From contig NC_092676.1 of NCBI RefSeq assembly GCF_964355755.1, positions 18,704,288 to 18,768,287 of the forward strand: 64,000 nucleotides of DNA. Direction: 5' to 3'. This document shows positions 54,801 through 59,269 of the stretch, one piece after another. Position 1 is the stretch's first letter; every line of letters starts with the position of its first letter. The notes under the pieces were generated by a model, which was not told the DNA's origin, made no database searches, and saw nothing but the letters and a program-made list of their open reading frames with translations. The DNA comes from Antedon mediterranea. Lineage: Eukaryota; Echinodermata; Crinoidea; Comatulida; Antedonidae. Made by a program: the position numbers and the translations under genes.

Positions 54801-56025
54801 TAAATGACTAAGTTTTAGGACTGTATTATTTACATCAGTTGAAATTTAAGTCGCCATTACATATGGCTGCGGCTGCCGTTACCAGGTAGGGTGTACTATT
54901 AACCATAATAACAGTTAAAACATAAATTAATAACTAATTTATATTTTTGATAATGTAGAATATATATTATTTATCGCTTACTGATGAAGGGCTAGTATAC
55001 TGTACTGCCTGAAAGATCTGCAAATATTTCTGGCTGATTTATTTCATTTTGATGCTTATTTTATTTTTTATCTCCAATGAGATCCAGGATTCCCACATCA
55101 TTGGCTGATTTATTTCATTGTGATGCTTATTTTATTTTGTATCCAATGAGATCCAGGATACCCACAGCATTGTTGTTTTTTTCAGTAATTTTTTGGATTT
55201 ATATTATTTATTTCTTATAGAAAATCTTTTGTAATTTATTTATAACAGATATCTTTAGCCAAGTTTGCCTTCAAGCTTAAATCAAATAAGTACTGTATTT
55301 ACAATGTCAATTTCAGGCGAAAATGATTGAAATAAATGTTAATAATTTAAATCTATATTTGGGGAAGACATTCAAGATGGTTATTTCAATGAAAGTTTTC
55401 CTCAGAATTAGGGGATACAGCTACATAAAGTTAAAAAAAAAATAACCATAGAGATATAAATATTATTCCATGGGCTATAAAAATGAGCACCCTCAAAAAG
55501 AAATGAATGTTTTAGATCCTACAGGTGTACCCATACAAGTTGACACTGATATTAGATTTCCAAATAATGGAATTTAGTGGATAATTATGGAGAAAATATA
55601 ATTCAAATTGGTTCTCTCATGTAATCGAGCGTGTGGTATCTCTCTGTAGACATCATGAAAGGAGTATGCATGTATCATTGCATATTGTTAGCATGGCCCG
55701 TTTGATATCAATCGACAAGTCATCCGTCCATATCATGCATTCGTATTAATTTTGATCAAGTCATCTAAGCTACCCATCTTTGATTACTTTAAGGAATCTG
55801 CTCGTGGAGTTGGACAGATTGAAAGAACTCCGTCAGGGAGAAAATGGAAGTCTCCATGGAGATGACTCAGATTCGAAGTCGCCGACGCGTGACACAGAGC
55901 TTATAGCCGAAGCCAAGCTGCTACGCCAACACAAAGGTCGTCTTGAGGCGAGAATGCAAATATTAGAGGATCACAATCGTCAACTAGAGGCACAACTTCA
56001 GAGGTTACGACAGTTACTGGAACAG
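3754..56025 (+). CDS. DMD: Dystrophin/utrophin orthologue, internal to C-terminal part, 22 exons joined (5' and 3' ends outside window)
   Basis: Joined exons give 3,186 nt, 1,062 codons, without a stop. Order of domains: spectrin-type three-helix repeats (residues about 1-535 of the fragment), WW domain (about 543-575, signature Trp546 and Trp568), EF-hand-like helical region (about 580-770), ZZ zinc finger (about 799-842), then a low-complexity linker and a leucine-rich coiled coil (about 960-1062). In this family the protein links actin to the dystroglycan-sarcoglycan complex at the plasma membrane: WW-EF-ZZ binds beta-dystroglycan, and the C-terminal helices bind syntrophin and dystrobrevin. 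Invertebrates generally have one gene for both dystrophin and utrophin, so the symbol is used for the family. The N-terminal CH domains, earlier repeats and final exons are not in the window. The first visible exon corresponds by length and sequence to human DMD exon 52, the last to exon 75. Identification is very secure; the exact isoforms are unknown. Confidence 0.97.
4278..4343 (-). mobile_element. tRNA-derived SINE head
   Basis: On the minus strand the segment reads GTGTAGCTTGGTGGTTAAG (A-box-like TRGCNNAGYNGG form) followed about 30 bases later by GGGTTGAATTGC, a degraded B box. The same head with the same A box occurs at 46600. It lies in intron 1 between exons A1 and A2, with no clear tail. 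Confidence 0.6.
4453..4664 (+). CDS. DMD: DMD exon A2 (spectrin repeat; human exon 53 equivalent)
   Basis: 212 nt, acceptor TTTATAG, donor GTTTGT (weak at +3 to +5, but the frame ends there with a good protein match). Incoming phase 1, outgoing phase 0. Encodes [20 protein letters not shown] and a second helix with the invariant Trp of spectrin repeats ([18 protein letters not shown]). Length is identical to human exon 53. Confidence 0.95.
4675..5742 (+). repeat. Diverged tandem duplication, ~540-bp units, in the intron after exon A2
   Basis: Unit 1 (about 4675-5210) and unit 2 (about 5226-5742) share landmarks in the same order: GGTCTTCCTCTAAT-AAGAACC, GATCATAATTTTGTTG, TGTCAATACAA / ACCAATACAA, GATGTTCTTT, TGCCTGTA, and CAAATTAT-ATAATG-TACCT. 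The MITE at 5536 lies inside unit 2 only. Unit 1 begins ten bases after the donor of exon A2. Confidence 0.6.
5536..5676. mobile_element. MITE family M, near-complete palindromic copy 1
   Basis: Ends TCTGTCTACACTATCAAACTT and (reverse complement of the right end) CTCTCTACACTATTAAACTT. The inverted repeats extend about 55 bp inward through TGTGATGTGCC, so the element is almost one long hairpin. Related copies are at 11631, 25448 and 26842. Confidence 0.75.
6384..6538 (+). CDS. DMD: DMD exon A3 (spectrin repeat; human exon 54 equivalent)
   Basis: 155 nt, acceptor TTTTTTAG, donor GTAAGT at 6539. Incoming phase 0, outgoing phase 2. Encodes [20 protein letters not shown] and ends in [12 protein letters not shown], where the Trp is the conserved helix C tryptophan. 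Same length as human exon 54. Confidence 0.95.
6655..7135 (+). repeat. Minisatellite, ~29-bp unit, in the intron after exon A3
   Basis: Units follow the pattern CCACTACTCCAGGAATTCCC then CAGGTGTACCTA. From about 6775 a three-unit order (TTTCCCAGG, CTTCCTCAG, ATTCCCCAGG variants) repeats with a period of about 85 bp. The last part is degenerate. The core CAGGTG is an E-box sequence. Confidence 0.88.
7140..9400. other. Intron sequence, nothing recognised
   Basis: Continuation of the 4.8-kb intron between exons A3 and A4. Open frames here (for example 7481-7705) are short, AT-driven and without family resemblance. Confidence 0.5.
9413..10117 (-). mobile_element. 5'-truncated non-LTR retrotransposon (reverse transcriptase C-terminal part)
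   Basis: A minus-strand frame (start 10099, stop near 9545) encodes 184 residues with the C-terminal signature of RTE-like and related LINE reverse transcriptases: [36 protein letters not shown], and [18 protein letters not shown]. Upstream of the Met the frame reads YNYGLT before a stop at 10118, so the element is 5'-truncated. Its 3' side ends in a short tetranucleotide tail (TAGA on the minus strand, 9413-9432), usual for RTE-type insertions. The endonuclease and catalytic RT motif are absent, so it is dead. Confidence 0.88.
10716..10883. mobile_element. MITE family N, copy 1
   Basis: Left end TAAGCTTGGTTCCCACTGAG; the reverse complement of the right end reads AATGCTTGTTTCACACTAGAG. Both sides continue into CAACACAA. 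The interior holds inverted CCAAT/ATTGG motifs (GACCAATAAA and GATTGGTCAA). A related left half is at 51974. Confidence 0.65.
11361..11550 (+). CDS. DMD: DMD exon A4 (spectrin repeat; human exon 55 equivalent)
   Basis: 190 nt, acceptor GCTTAAAG, donor GTGAGT at 11551. Incoming phase 2, outgoing phase 0. Encodes the core [20 protein letters not shown] followed by a helix ending LLEQHR. Same length as human exon 55. It is followed by the 24.8-kb intron, by far the largest complete intron in the window. Confidence 0.95.
11631..11824. mobile_element. MITE family M, copy 2, with internal tandem expansion
   Basis: Starts AAAGCTCTGTCTACACTATC and ends TTTTATAGTGTAGTGTA, the family ends. Between them a 21-bp module (CATATTTGGGCATATCACTAT) is repeated four times (about 11709-11790), replacing the single copy found in the other members. 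Confidence 0.78.
14095..14265. repeat. Low-copy dispersed repeat, copy 1
   Basis: A locally GC-richer stretch containing GGGCATTTATAGCCTTTTTC and TTTTAATGCC. The reverse complement of about 36965-37035 has a similar series (GGCGTTTTTAGCC ... TTTAAATGCC), suggesting two diverged, oppositely oriented copies. Family unknown. Confidence 0.35.
15306..16889 (+). mobile_element. Non-autonomous Helentron-like element (HINE type), copy 1
   Basis: Left end is a 10-bp hairpin AGTTATCCGC-TGAGTA-GCGGATAACT (15306-15331). The same GCGGATAACT recurs near the right end (16849-16858), followed by a second hairpin AACTCGTCA-AAG-TGACGAGTT (16859-16879) and the terminus CTAG (16886-16889) before TT. Asymmetric terminal inverted repeats, a 3' hairpin and a CTRR-type end between T residues are the hallmarks of Helentrons and their non-autonomous derivatives. 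1,584 bp, no ORF. It is rich in CpG and has three perfect TGACGTCA palindromes (15500, 16090, 16445). Two diverged internal repeats occur at about 16016-16190 and 16385-16560. Confidence 0.72.
18717..18724 (+). promoter_or_regulatory. TATA box candidate of putative internal promoter
   Basis: The octamer TATAAAAG is a full TATA-box consensus, with the candidate start codon 63 nt after its last base. In an AT-rich intron of 24.8 kb such an octamer is expected several times by chance, so weight comes only from the nearby ATG and phase-matching donor. Confidence 0.2.
18787..18846 (+). CDS. Speculative alternative first coding exon (Dp116-like isoform) inside the large intron
   Basis: A TATAAAAG box (18717-18724) lies 70 bp upstream of an ATG with A at -3 and G at +4. 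The 20-codon frame from it ([20 protein letters not shown]) runs into ACG|GTAACT, a possible donor that leaves phase 0, the phase needed to join exon A5. In vertebrates the short isoform Dp116 starts from a unique short exon in the intron before the same exon (human intron 55/exon 56). This is a positional and motif match only. The frame is open upstream to 18643, so a decayed coding relic is an alternative explanation, and I do not see similarity to the vertebrate Dp116 N-terminus. Confidence 0.22.
20403..20488 (+). mobile_element. Probable LINE 3' end fragment
   Basis: GC-richer stretch GGGCCCCAAGGGAGACC, a small hairpin AGTC-TTTTT-GACT, TTGGGCCACCCTGGTTAAAT, then an AAATA-type tail. This arrangement resembles the conserved 3' end of CR1/Jockey-like non-LTR elements in marine invertebrates. 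No coding part is attached. Confidence 0.45.
20576..20727 (+). repeat. Tandem duplication, 75-bp unit (2 copies plus a degenerate third upstream)
   Basis: TTTCATGGGAAATTGTCCC followed by TTGATAGGAGTGTCCCACAG and TTCAAACAATTTTTTGTCCC occurs twice almost identically. A diverged relative (GGATAGGAGTCGGTTGGCCA) precedes it at about 20533-20580. Near-identity of the two copies suggests a recent event. Confidence 0.9.
21185..21530 (+). repeat. Cryptically simple A/C-rich tract, nearly devoid of G on the + strand
   Basis: Composed of CAACCA, CACCAC and CATCAC words with almost no G on this strand for about 340 bp. Both strands show spurious ORFs (His/Asn-rich on +, Val-rich on -). Not a gene. Confidence 0.85.
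23994..24393 (-). mobile_element. tRNA-like element flanked by ~55-bp direct repeats
   Basis: Direct repeats at 23994-24047 and 24337-24393 share AACAAA-CAGGCAAAGAACAT, TTAATTCTAAAC and CCGCCCGGTGATATACTGAA. Between them, on the minus strand (about 24166-24100), lies a tRNA-like 3' half: a GGTTAGGACA D-arm remnant, a 5-bp anticodon stem with loop ATATCAA, and a perfect T arm CCGAG-TTCGAGT-CTCGG followed by TTGGGGC. The 5' acceptor strand is missing. Best read as a tRNA-derived SINE-like insertion or a partial tandem unit (period about 343 bp), not a functional tRNA. Confidence 0.6.
25448..25580. mobile_element. MITE family M, copy 3 (right end lost)
   Basis: Starts GATCTGTCTACACTATTAAAC and contains TGTGATGTGCCCAAATATG and TATATGGGCACCTCACATTTT, as in the other copies, but the closing inverted repeat is absent after about 25580. 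Confidence 0.65.
26842..26960. mobile_element. MITE family M, copy 4 (short)
   Basis: Starts AAGCTCTGTGTGCACTATTA and ends TTTTATAGTGTAGATAGCGCT, enclosing CATATTTGGGCACACCACAT. About 119 bp, an internally shortened member. Confidence 0.7.
27609..27634 (+). repeat. ATA trinucleotide microsatellite
   Basis: About eight AAT units in a row inside the large intron. Confidence 0.85.
29793..30555 (+). repeat. Two ~100-bp direct repeats bracketing a pyrimidine-rich tract
   Basis: TCATGAAAGAAACATTAA begins both 29793-29891 and 30454-30555, followed by GCCTGTAATGAT and a GGTACC/GTGTACC-CTTT block in each. Between them, 30162-30425 is strongly C/T-rich on the + strand. The repeats have the spacing of a small LTR-like or duplicated unit, but no other retroelement features are visible. 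Confidence 0.55.
33380..35253 (-). mobile_element. Non-autonomous Helentron-like element (HINE type), copy 2, inverted relative to copy 1
   Basis: Read on the minus strand it starts AGTTATCCGC-ACTTG-GCGGATAACT (35253-35229) and ends with the same 3' hairpin and CTAG (33380-33383). It aligns end to end with copy 1 but is 1,874 bp: the extra 290 bp is a tandem duplication with a period of 292 bp (the block around AGGAGGTGCACAACTTCACG occurs near 34781 and again near 35073). Perfect TGACGTCA sites at 33995, 34182, 34760 and 35052. Non-coding. Confidence 0.72.
35513..35547. repeat. Perfect 35-bp palindrome
   Basis: Arms AGGGAGATGTAAAATAA and TTATTTTACATCTCCCT (17 bp each) around one central A, with no mismatch. 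Located 260 bp beyond Helentron-like copy 2 and 834 bp before exon A5. Confidence 0.95.
36105..36185 (+). mobile_element. Possible tRNA(Ser/Leu)-derived SINE remnant
   Basis: AGTCGAGTGGTTAAG matches the class II tRNA D-arm (GGCCGAGTGGTTAAGGC), followed by an ATGAAACTGCAAGCCATAAT segment that resembles a serine tRNA anticodon arm. The T arm is unrecognisable. Weak. Confidence 0.35.
36381..36553 (+). CDS. DMD: DMD exon A5 (spectrin repeat; human exon 56 equivalent)
   Basis: 173 nt, acceptor CATTTCAG, donor GTTAGA at 36554. Incoming phase 0, outgoing phase 2. Starts [16 protein letters not shown], very close to the start of human exon 56 (DLQGEIEAH in utrophin/dystrophin), and ends with [13 protein letters not shown]. 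Same length as human exon 56. Confidence 0.96.
36965..37035. repeat. Low-copy dispersed repeat, copy 2 (inverted relative to 14095)
   Basis: In the intron between A5 and A6. Reverse complement shares a block of about 55 bp with the stretch around 14140-14195. Identity not computed. Confidence 0.35.
37280..37436 (+). CDS. DMD: DMD exon A6 (spectrin repeat; human exon 57 equivalent)
   Basis: 157 nt, acceptor TTTAACAG, donor GTAATC at 37437. Incoming phase 2, outgoing phase 0. Encodes [13 protein letters not shown] followed by [13 protein letters not shown], matching the PIGGD-x-x-x-VQ motif of vertebrate dystrophin and utrophin. Same length as human exon 57. Confidence 0.96.
37731..37833 (+). 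CDS. DMD: DMD exon A7 (spectrin repeat; human exon 58 equivalent, shorter)
   Basis: 103 nt, acceptor TCTTTTAG, donor GTATTG at 37834. Incoming phase 0, outgoing phase 1. Encodes [16 protein letters not shown] and an inter-helix segment. It is 18 nt (6 codons) shorter than the 121 nt I recall for human exon 58, in a linker that tolerates length change. Confidence 0.9.
37922..38116 (+). repeat. Diverged tandem duplication, ~97-bp unit, in the intron after exon A7
   Basis: GAAATCCTGAGGGGACAT ... TGTCTCCTTATAT is followed by GAAACCCTAAAGGGACAT ... TGTCTCCTTAATAT with matching spacing. Copies differ at many positions. Confidence 0.6.
38596..38744 (+). CDS. DMD: DMD exon A8 (spectrin repeat; 5' part of human exon 59) with tandem acceptor
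   Basis: 149 nt, donor GTAAGT at 38745. Incoming phase 1, outgoing phase 0. The acceptor is CAGCAG (38593-38598): using the first CAG gives an extra Ala before [14 protein letters not shown], using the second shortens the exon to 146 nt without changing frame. Encodes [20 protein letters not shown], a spectrin helix with two conserved Trp residues. Confidence 0.93.
38967..39101 (+). CDS. DMD: DMD exon A9 (spectrin repeat; 3' part of human exon 59)
   Basis: 135 nt, acceptor TATATAG, donor GTAAGC at 39102. Phase 0 in and out. Encodes [20 protein letters not shown], matching the vertebrate pattern of a helix followed by Trp-x-Pro. Exons A8 and A9 together (284 nt) cover what is one exon (269 nt) in human, so this species has an extra intron of only 222 bp here. 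Confidence 0.94.
39102..40468 (+). other. DMD: Intron between exons A9 and A10, nothing recognised
   Basis: 1,367 bp, AT-rich. Apparent ORFs at 39147-39413 are chance readings without family resemblance. Confidence 0.6.
40469..40694 (+). CDS. DMD: DMD exon A10 (last spectrin repeat; human exons 60+61 fused)
   Basis: 226 nt, acceptor CTCCATCAG, donor GTTTGT at 40695. Incoming phase 0, outgoing phase 1. Encodes the end of the last spectrin repeat, [20 protein letters not shown], and the linker GPTSQHFLK that leads into the WW domain. Its length equals human exons 60 plus 61 (147+79). Confidence 0.96.
40798..41160 (+). repeat. Minisatellite, ~18-19-bp unit, in the intron after exon A10
   Basis: About 18 units of CCCACAGACTTGGGGAAA with variants (CATACTTGG, CAGACTTTAGG). 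Unit lengths of 18-19 create artefactual ORFs on both strands. It lies 100 bp from exon A10's donor and is 400 bp before exon A11. Confidence 0.93.
41557..41617 (+). CDS. DMD: DMD exon A11 (first half of WW domain; human exon 62 equivalent)
   Basis: 61 nt, acceptor TTTGTAG, donor GTAAGT at 41618. Incoming phase 1, outgoing phase 2. Encodes [19 protein letters not shown]: the first WW-domain tryptophan (546), the Pro pair before it and the aromatic YF strand that forms the proline-peptide pocket. Same length as human exon 62. Confidence 0.96.
41951..42087 (+). CDS. DMD: DMD exon A12 (second half of WW, start of EF-hand region; human exons 63+64 fused)
   Basis: 137 nt, acceptor TTTTTATAG, donor GTAAGT at 42088. 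Incoming phase 2, outgoing phase 1. Completes the WW domain (TTDWDHPEM, Trp568 and the invariant Pro) and enters the first EF-hand-like helix ([19 protein letters not shown]). Its length equals human exons 63 plus 64 (62+75). In vertebrates the Dp71 promoter lies in the intron before this exon; here that intron is only 333 bp. Confidence 0.97.
42613..42817 (+). CDS. DMD: DMD exon A13 (EF-hand region; human exon 65 equivalent)
   Basis: 205 nt, acceptor TTTTTCTAG, donor GTAAGT at 42818. Incoming phase 1, outgoing phase 2. Encodes [19 protein letters not shown] and ends in the nearly invariant [14 protein letters not shown]. One codon longer than human exon 65 (202). The EF-hand loops in this family have lost calcium ligands and act as a scaffold beneath dystroglycan. 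Confidence 0.96.
43299..43384 (+). CDS. DMD: DMD exon A14 (EF-hand region; human exon 66 equivalent)
   Basis: 86 nt, acceptor TTTTACAG, donor GTAAGT at 43385. Incoming phase 2, outgoing phase 1. Encodes [20 protein letters not shown], with the same IRVLSFK core as utrophin. Same length as human exon 66. Confidence 0.97.
43420..43775 (+). repeat. Minisatellite, ~21-bp unit, in the intron after exon A14
   Basis: About 16 units around GGTTGTCCTGCACTCTCCA, length varying from 18 to 23. It fills most of a 459-bp intron, ending about 70 bp before the acceptor of exon A15. Confidence 0.9.
43844..44001 (+). CDS. DMD: DMD exon A15 (EF-hand region; human exon 67 equivalent)
   Basis: 158 nt, acceptor CTTAACAG, donor GTGAGA at 44002. 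Incoming phase 1, outgoing phase 0. Encodes the most conserved stretch of the family, including [19 protein letters not shown] and [10 protein letters not shown]. Same length as human exon 67. Confidence 0.98.
44311..44517 (+). CDS. DMD: DMD exon A16 (EF-hand end and most of ZZ zinc finger; human exon 68 plus start of 69)
   Basis: 207 nt, acceptor TTGTTTAG, donor GTGAGT at 44518. Phase 0 in and out. Encodes [20 protein letters not shown] and then the ZZ finger start: Cys799-x2-Cys802, Cys805, Cys814-x2-Cys817 (RCLKCFNF) and Cys823. The 814/817 pair is the canonical ZZ ligand pair that vertebrate dystrophin has replaced by Ser and His (SLKH). The downstream intron splits the Cys823/Cys826 pair and sits 40 nt further 3' than the human exon 68/69 junction. 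Confidence 0.98.
44635..44706 (+). CDS. DMD: DMD exon A17 (end of ZZ zinc finger; rest of human exon 69)
   Basis: 72 nt, acceptor TAAATATAG, donor GTAAGT at 44707. Phase 0 in and out. Encodes [18 protein letters not shown], giving Cys826 and the His836-x3-His840 ligands, then EYCTP. Exons A16 plus A17 add to 279 nt, the same as human exons 68 plus 69 (167+112), so only the intron position differs. The intron before it is 117 bp, the shortest in the window. Confidence 0.97.
45639..45775 (+). CDS. DMD: DMD exon A18 (post-ZZ region; human exon 70 equivalent)
   Basis: 137 nt, acceptor CCATTTAG, donor GTAAGT at 45776. Incoming phase 0, outgoing phase 2. Encodes [20 protein letters not shown] and [20 protein letters not shown], near-identical to vertebrate dystrophin. 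Same length as human exon 70. Confidence 0.97.
46599..46745 (+). mobile_element. tRNA-derived SINE
   Basis: Head GTGTAGCTTGGTGGTTAAC (A box at 46607-46617) and GGTTCAATCTGG (B box at 46650-46661), spaced as in a tRNA gene, followed by a body with CTAAGCCTCAAATGAGACTT and an AT-rich tail. The head matches that at 4278 on the opposite strand, so this is a family in this genome. Confidence 0.72.
49386..49705 (+). repeat. Tandem duplication, ~155-bp unit
   Basis: CAATGTGACATTCCAT, TCATTTGCATT / TACATTTGCATT, GATGAATA-AACTCATGATTT, GCGAGAAATATAAAGTAC, TTAATTTGCAT and TTTGCATATTTG occur twice in the same order (starting about 49388 and 49539). Confidence 0.85.
50779..50895 (+). CDS. DMD: DMD exon A19 (human exons 72-73 region)
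   Basis: 117 nt, acceptor TTGCATAG, donor GTAAGT at 50896. Incoming phase 2, outgoing phase 2, so it could be skipped without shifting the frame. Encodes [20 protein letters not shown] and [10 protein letters not shown], aligned with human exons 72 and 73 (PASSPQL ... ASRLAEM). An equivalent of the 39-nt human exon 71 was not found between A18 and A19. Confidence 0.93.
51735..51798 (+). CDS. DMD: DMD exon A20 (syntrophin-binding region; 5' part of human exon 74)
   Basis: 64 nt, acceptor CTTTGCAG, donor GTAAGT at 51799. Incoming phase 2, outgoing phase 0. Encodes [17 protein letters not shown], matching the human DDEHLLIQHYCQSL segment, part of the syntrophin-binding region. Confidence 0.95.
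51799..53053 (+). other. DMD: Intron between exons A20 and A21
   Basis: 1,255 bp. Holds a partial MITE at 51974; otherwise AT-rich with nothing recognised. Confidence 0.6.
51974..52130. mobile_element. MITE family N, copy 2 (diverged or truncated)
   Basis: Begins TAAGCTTTGGTATCCACTGAG and continues through CACAACTCAAGTGAGTT, AACCAATCACAA and CATTGGTCAAATTA, in the same order as copy 1 at 10716. The matching right end is not clear. Confidence 0.5.
53054..53145 (+). CDS. DMD: DMD exon A21 (start of coiled coil; 3' part of human exon 74)
   Basis: 92 nt, acceptor TTCTTACAG, donor GTAAGT at 53146. Incoming phase 0, outgoing phase 2. Encodes [19 protein letters not shown] and ASLEDENR, matching PRSPAQILISLE and LEEENR of vertebrates. 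A20 plus A21 (156 nt) correspond to a single human exon of 159 nt. Confidence 0.96.
53146..55793 (+). other. DMD: Intron between exons A21 and A22
   Basis: 2,648 bp, with a 73-bp tandem duplication near 55029. Nothing else recognised. Confidence 0.6.
55029..55174 (+). repeat. Tandem duplication, ~73-bp unit
   Basis: TGGCTGATTTATTTCATT, GATGCTTATTTTATTTT and CCAATGAGATCCAGGAT followed by CCCACA-CATTG occur twice in direct succession with a few differences. Confidence 0.9.
55794..56025 (+). CDS. DMD: DMD exon A22 (dystrobrevin-binding coiled coil; human exon 75 equivalent), last visible exon
   Basis: 232 nt, acceptor ACTTTAAG, donor GTAGGC at 56026. Incoming phase 2, outgoing phase 0. Starts [14 protein letters not shown], has a Ser/Asp-rich linker, then [20 protein letters not shown] and [18 protein letters not shown], a leucine heptad helix that binds dystrobrevin in this family. 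The frame stays open at the donor; the remaining C-terminal exons and the stop lie beyond 64000. Confidence 0.97.
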
Positions 56026-57230
56026 GTAGGCTAATGTTTTAACTTTCTTTTCTTTTAAAATGTTTCAAAGCATTTTTTAAATGTTATTTTACATAGTGTG
56101 TAATCATCACTTATCTTTCAGTTTTTTGTGTGTCTGCTGTGAAATGATTGTATACTAATTTTAGATTAAAACTTTTTTAATGTAATAAAGAGGCATGTAT
56201 ATAAAAACAATACTTCCCCCAGGCAGCATCATTTGCTGTTAATATAACAACATTGTGAGCTGGTATGGTAGATATGGAAACTTAAATGGAGAATATCTAT
56301 GATTACTACTACAATCAATTATACTTTAAATTGAGATTTGTTAATGACGTTATATGATGTACATCTTTTTTCTTTTATAAAATTAAGTAAATTATTAGTA
56401 ATATTAGATAAATTACATTATTGATAATATTAAAACCAATTACACATTATTAATTTAAATCAATCATTTATCAATAATTTATCAATTAAATAATTATCAA
56501 TTATATTAAAATAAATTATATTAAATGAATTTAACTAAAAATATACAGTAATATTGTTCATTTGAACTTAGTTGACTTCTACATAAAAAATGATATAAGT
56601 AATGAAAATTTCTCTAGAATCAATATCATTTTATTATCGATTTAACTTGGATGATCAAAAATGTGAGTGCTGTGGAAGGATTTACTAATAATGGTTGAAT
56701 TGGATCTGAATGGCATGGACATGTGTTAATAGTAATTACATGATTACGTTTTGCTTTGACCTGAAGTTATACGACGTGAATGGGGATTTTAGGTGTTTTA
56801 TTCTTCCGACTAGATTTGGCCGACTACTGTGAGTCTATATCGTTGTGCATATTAATGTACCATGCTAAATGGTATAAGGAAATCTTTTTCTCAAAAGCAT
56901 TCATTTTAGTAGACGAAATAGAGCTTTGTCACCGGTGTTAGGGTTTAAACATATTATGATACATATTTTCAATTTCTAATTATACCTGAAGCTGAATATG
57001 AAATAATATTCCACATAAATAATTGATTTTAGAGTGCTACACGTTATGAAGCAGGAAAAAAGAAATATTACACTGTCAAATTCAAAGTTTAATTTAAATA
57101 TATTATGATGGGTAACCTTTTCACTATCTGTTTTATTGTCAATTAAGTTTATAGTATCTGTTCTGGTTAAATTTGACATTTAGTATTTCATAGTTCAATG
57201 GCTGTAAACATTTAAAAATATAGATTTAGG

Positions 57231-57431
57231 CAAAAAAAAAAGAAAAAAAATCAAGGATAAGATTAGGAGAAAAAAAAGGAAGAAGGCAAAGAAAGAAAGA
57301 AAATGGAAAGAGATTAAAATAAAAAGAAGGAACGAAAAAAAAGAAAGGTTAGGAAAGAAAATAAAGGAAAAGAAAAGAAAAAAAAGCAAATAAAAAAAAA
57401 GTAAGAAAAGACAATGAAAGAAAGGAAAAAA
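57231..57431 (+). repeat. Homopurine tract (~200 bp)
   Basis: Almost entirely A and G on the + strand, in the form GAAAG/GGAAA/AAAAAG. The minus strand reads as a Phe/Leu-rich ORF that is not a gene. Confidence 0.88.
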
Positions 57432-58073
57432 GTGATTTCAATTCCTAGTTAAATCAGTATTATTGTGTAAGTAAATGAGTTCTAAAACAAGGTGGGGGAA
57501 GGGGGACTTTATACTGTCCCACCCACACATCCAGATATTACTAAGATGTTTAAGTAATCCAAATATTTTTCATTTGACAGACTTAAATTATATTACTATC
57601 AACATACAAATTGGTAATGTTAAGATGACATTGGGAAGAATCGGGAGTTTTTGTTTGAAATCGACTACTCCTTCACTTAATTAACGTTTATAGGATTGCT
57701 ATGATTAAAAACATGTCTTGTTTTTCTACTCTTCTTGGAGTTGTTGTCATTACGCCAAATGTTATCATTATCTCTGTTTCGCATCATCATTGTTCTCATG
57801 TTAATTTGAAGTATTGGATTTTGTCTGTAGGAACGTTGTTAAATCATATTATCTCTGTCGCATTCTGTAGGCAGCTTGGAAGTAATATAAACAAAGTCCT
57901 TCTGCCTACTTCTCTATGAAAACAACACTCTGATTATATTATTAAGCATTATGATTGTTAAATAAAGATAATTGTATTATTACTTATAGGAATAACAATA
58001 CTATTATATGCATAAATAAATAAAAGGTATCAATAGCATTGAACAAATTAAAAAAATAACAGTTTACTATCAT

Positions 58074-58236
58074 GTTTAGAAGGATAAATCTATTCAACTG
58101 GACTTACTTGTTTATAATATAGCAGCTACGTTTCACAACATTTCCAGGTCATATCATCAGGCCGAATAGGTTGTGAAACGATCGCTGTTATATTATAAAC
58201 AAGTAAGTCCAGTTAAATAGATTTATCCTTCTAAAC
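58074..58236. mobile_element. Foldback/MITE-like inverted repeat
   Basis: Arms of about 65 bp, GTTTAGAAGGATAAATCTAT ... TTGTTTATAATATAGCAGC ... GTTTCACAAC, and their reverse complement, around a 35-bp centre. A few mismatches and a small indel. The sequence would form a long hairpin in the pre-mRNA. Confidence 0.85.
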
Positions 58237-58400
58237 TATACTACCTGAATGAATGACAATATCCAGGTAGTTTAGTATAAAATAATAAAAAAACAATAAT
58301 ATTTAATCATTATTCATTTGTAAAATCAATTCTGAAAATGTGTCTTGTAACAATATATACCCACAGATTAAGTATTAGACTGAGCAGTTCCACTTTTATG

Positions 58401-58437
58401 CCTCTCTCTCTTTCCCCTCTCTCCCTCTCTCCCTCTA
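58401..58437 (+). repeat. CT-rich microsatellite
   Basis: CTCTCT and CCCTCT words in a row. Confidence 0.85.
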
Positions 58438-59269
58438 ACAATCATCTACATTTGCTTTTATGCTCACGCTCACCCATCTGTTGGCCTAATATCTCTACTA
58501 ATTAATCCACTTTCAGCACTTGCATATACATAATAACCCAGGTAATTCAATTACATTGTAATGACTGGGTTTGCTTCTAATGGATTTTAACAAGGTTTAC
58601 CAAGCTCTTCCCGTTGGGAATAACGTGCAAGTTTTATATTACTATACTTTAGTTATCTTTAATAGAATGTGCAAGAGTGTTAATGGATTTTGATGAAGCA
58701 TTTATTAGGAACCTCTGAACTATAAAAAATGTTGTTTTTAAATGCTATTCCTTTGTAAAGGTGTAGTAGTACTGTATTTCAATAAATGTAATTAATTAGG
58801 TCAATGTATGCTAATTTATAATTGGTTTGTCCTTAATTATAGATTAGTGCACACATGCCCTAATTTTGAAATTAGCGTACGTCTACTAATGATGTATGCC
58901 CTAATTCTGAAATTAGTGTAAAAATGATATGTCCTACAGTGCAATTCTGGAAAGATACTCTCTGATAATTATGTAAAATGATTATTAATTTATTTTAGAA
59001 TAATAAATGTTTCCTATAGAAATAAGTCTACATATTCCACTCTTATTTTGTCCACAAATTCTATTAATGAAATTGGTATAAAAATTTCTAGTCCTTAATT
59101 CTGAGTTAGTGAATAATTTTTTTTACAAATGGTGGGGAAATGATATATATTTCTATTTTCAAATCAGTGCACAATTTATATGCCTTAGTTCTTATATTAG
59201 TACACTATCCATGTTCATGACTTCAGGCACTAATAGCTATAGATTTTTAATAGTTTATATTCTTAATTA

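Noticed and set aside
57241-57389. Phe/Leu-rich minus-strand frame
   Set aside because: Reading of the homopurine tract's complement.
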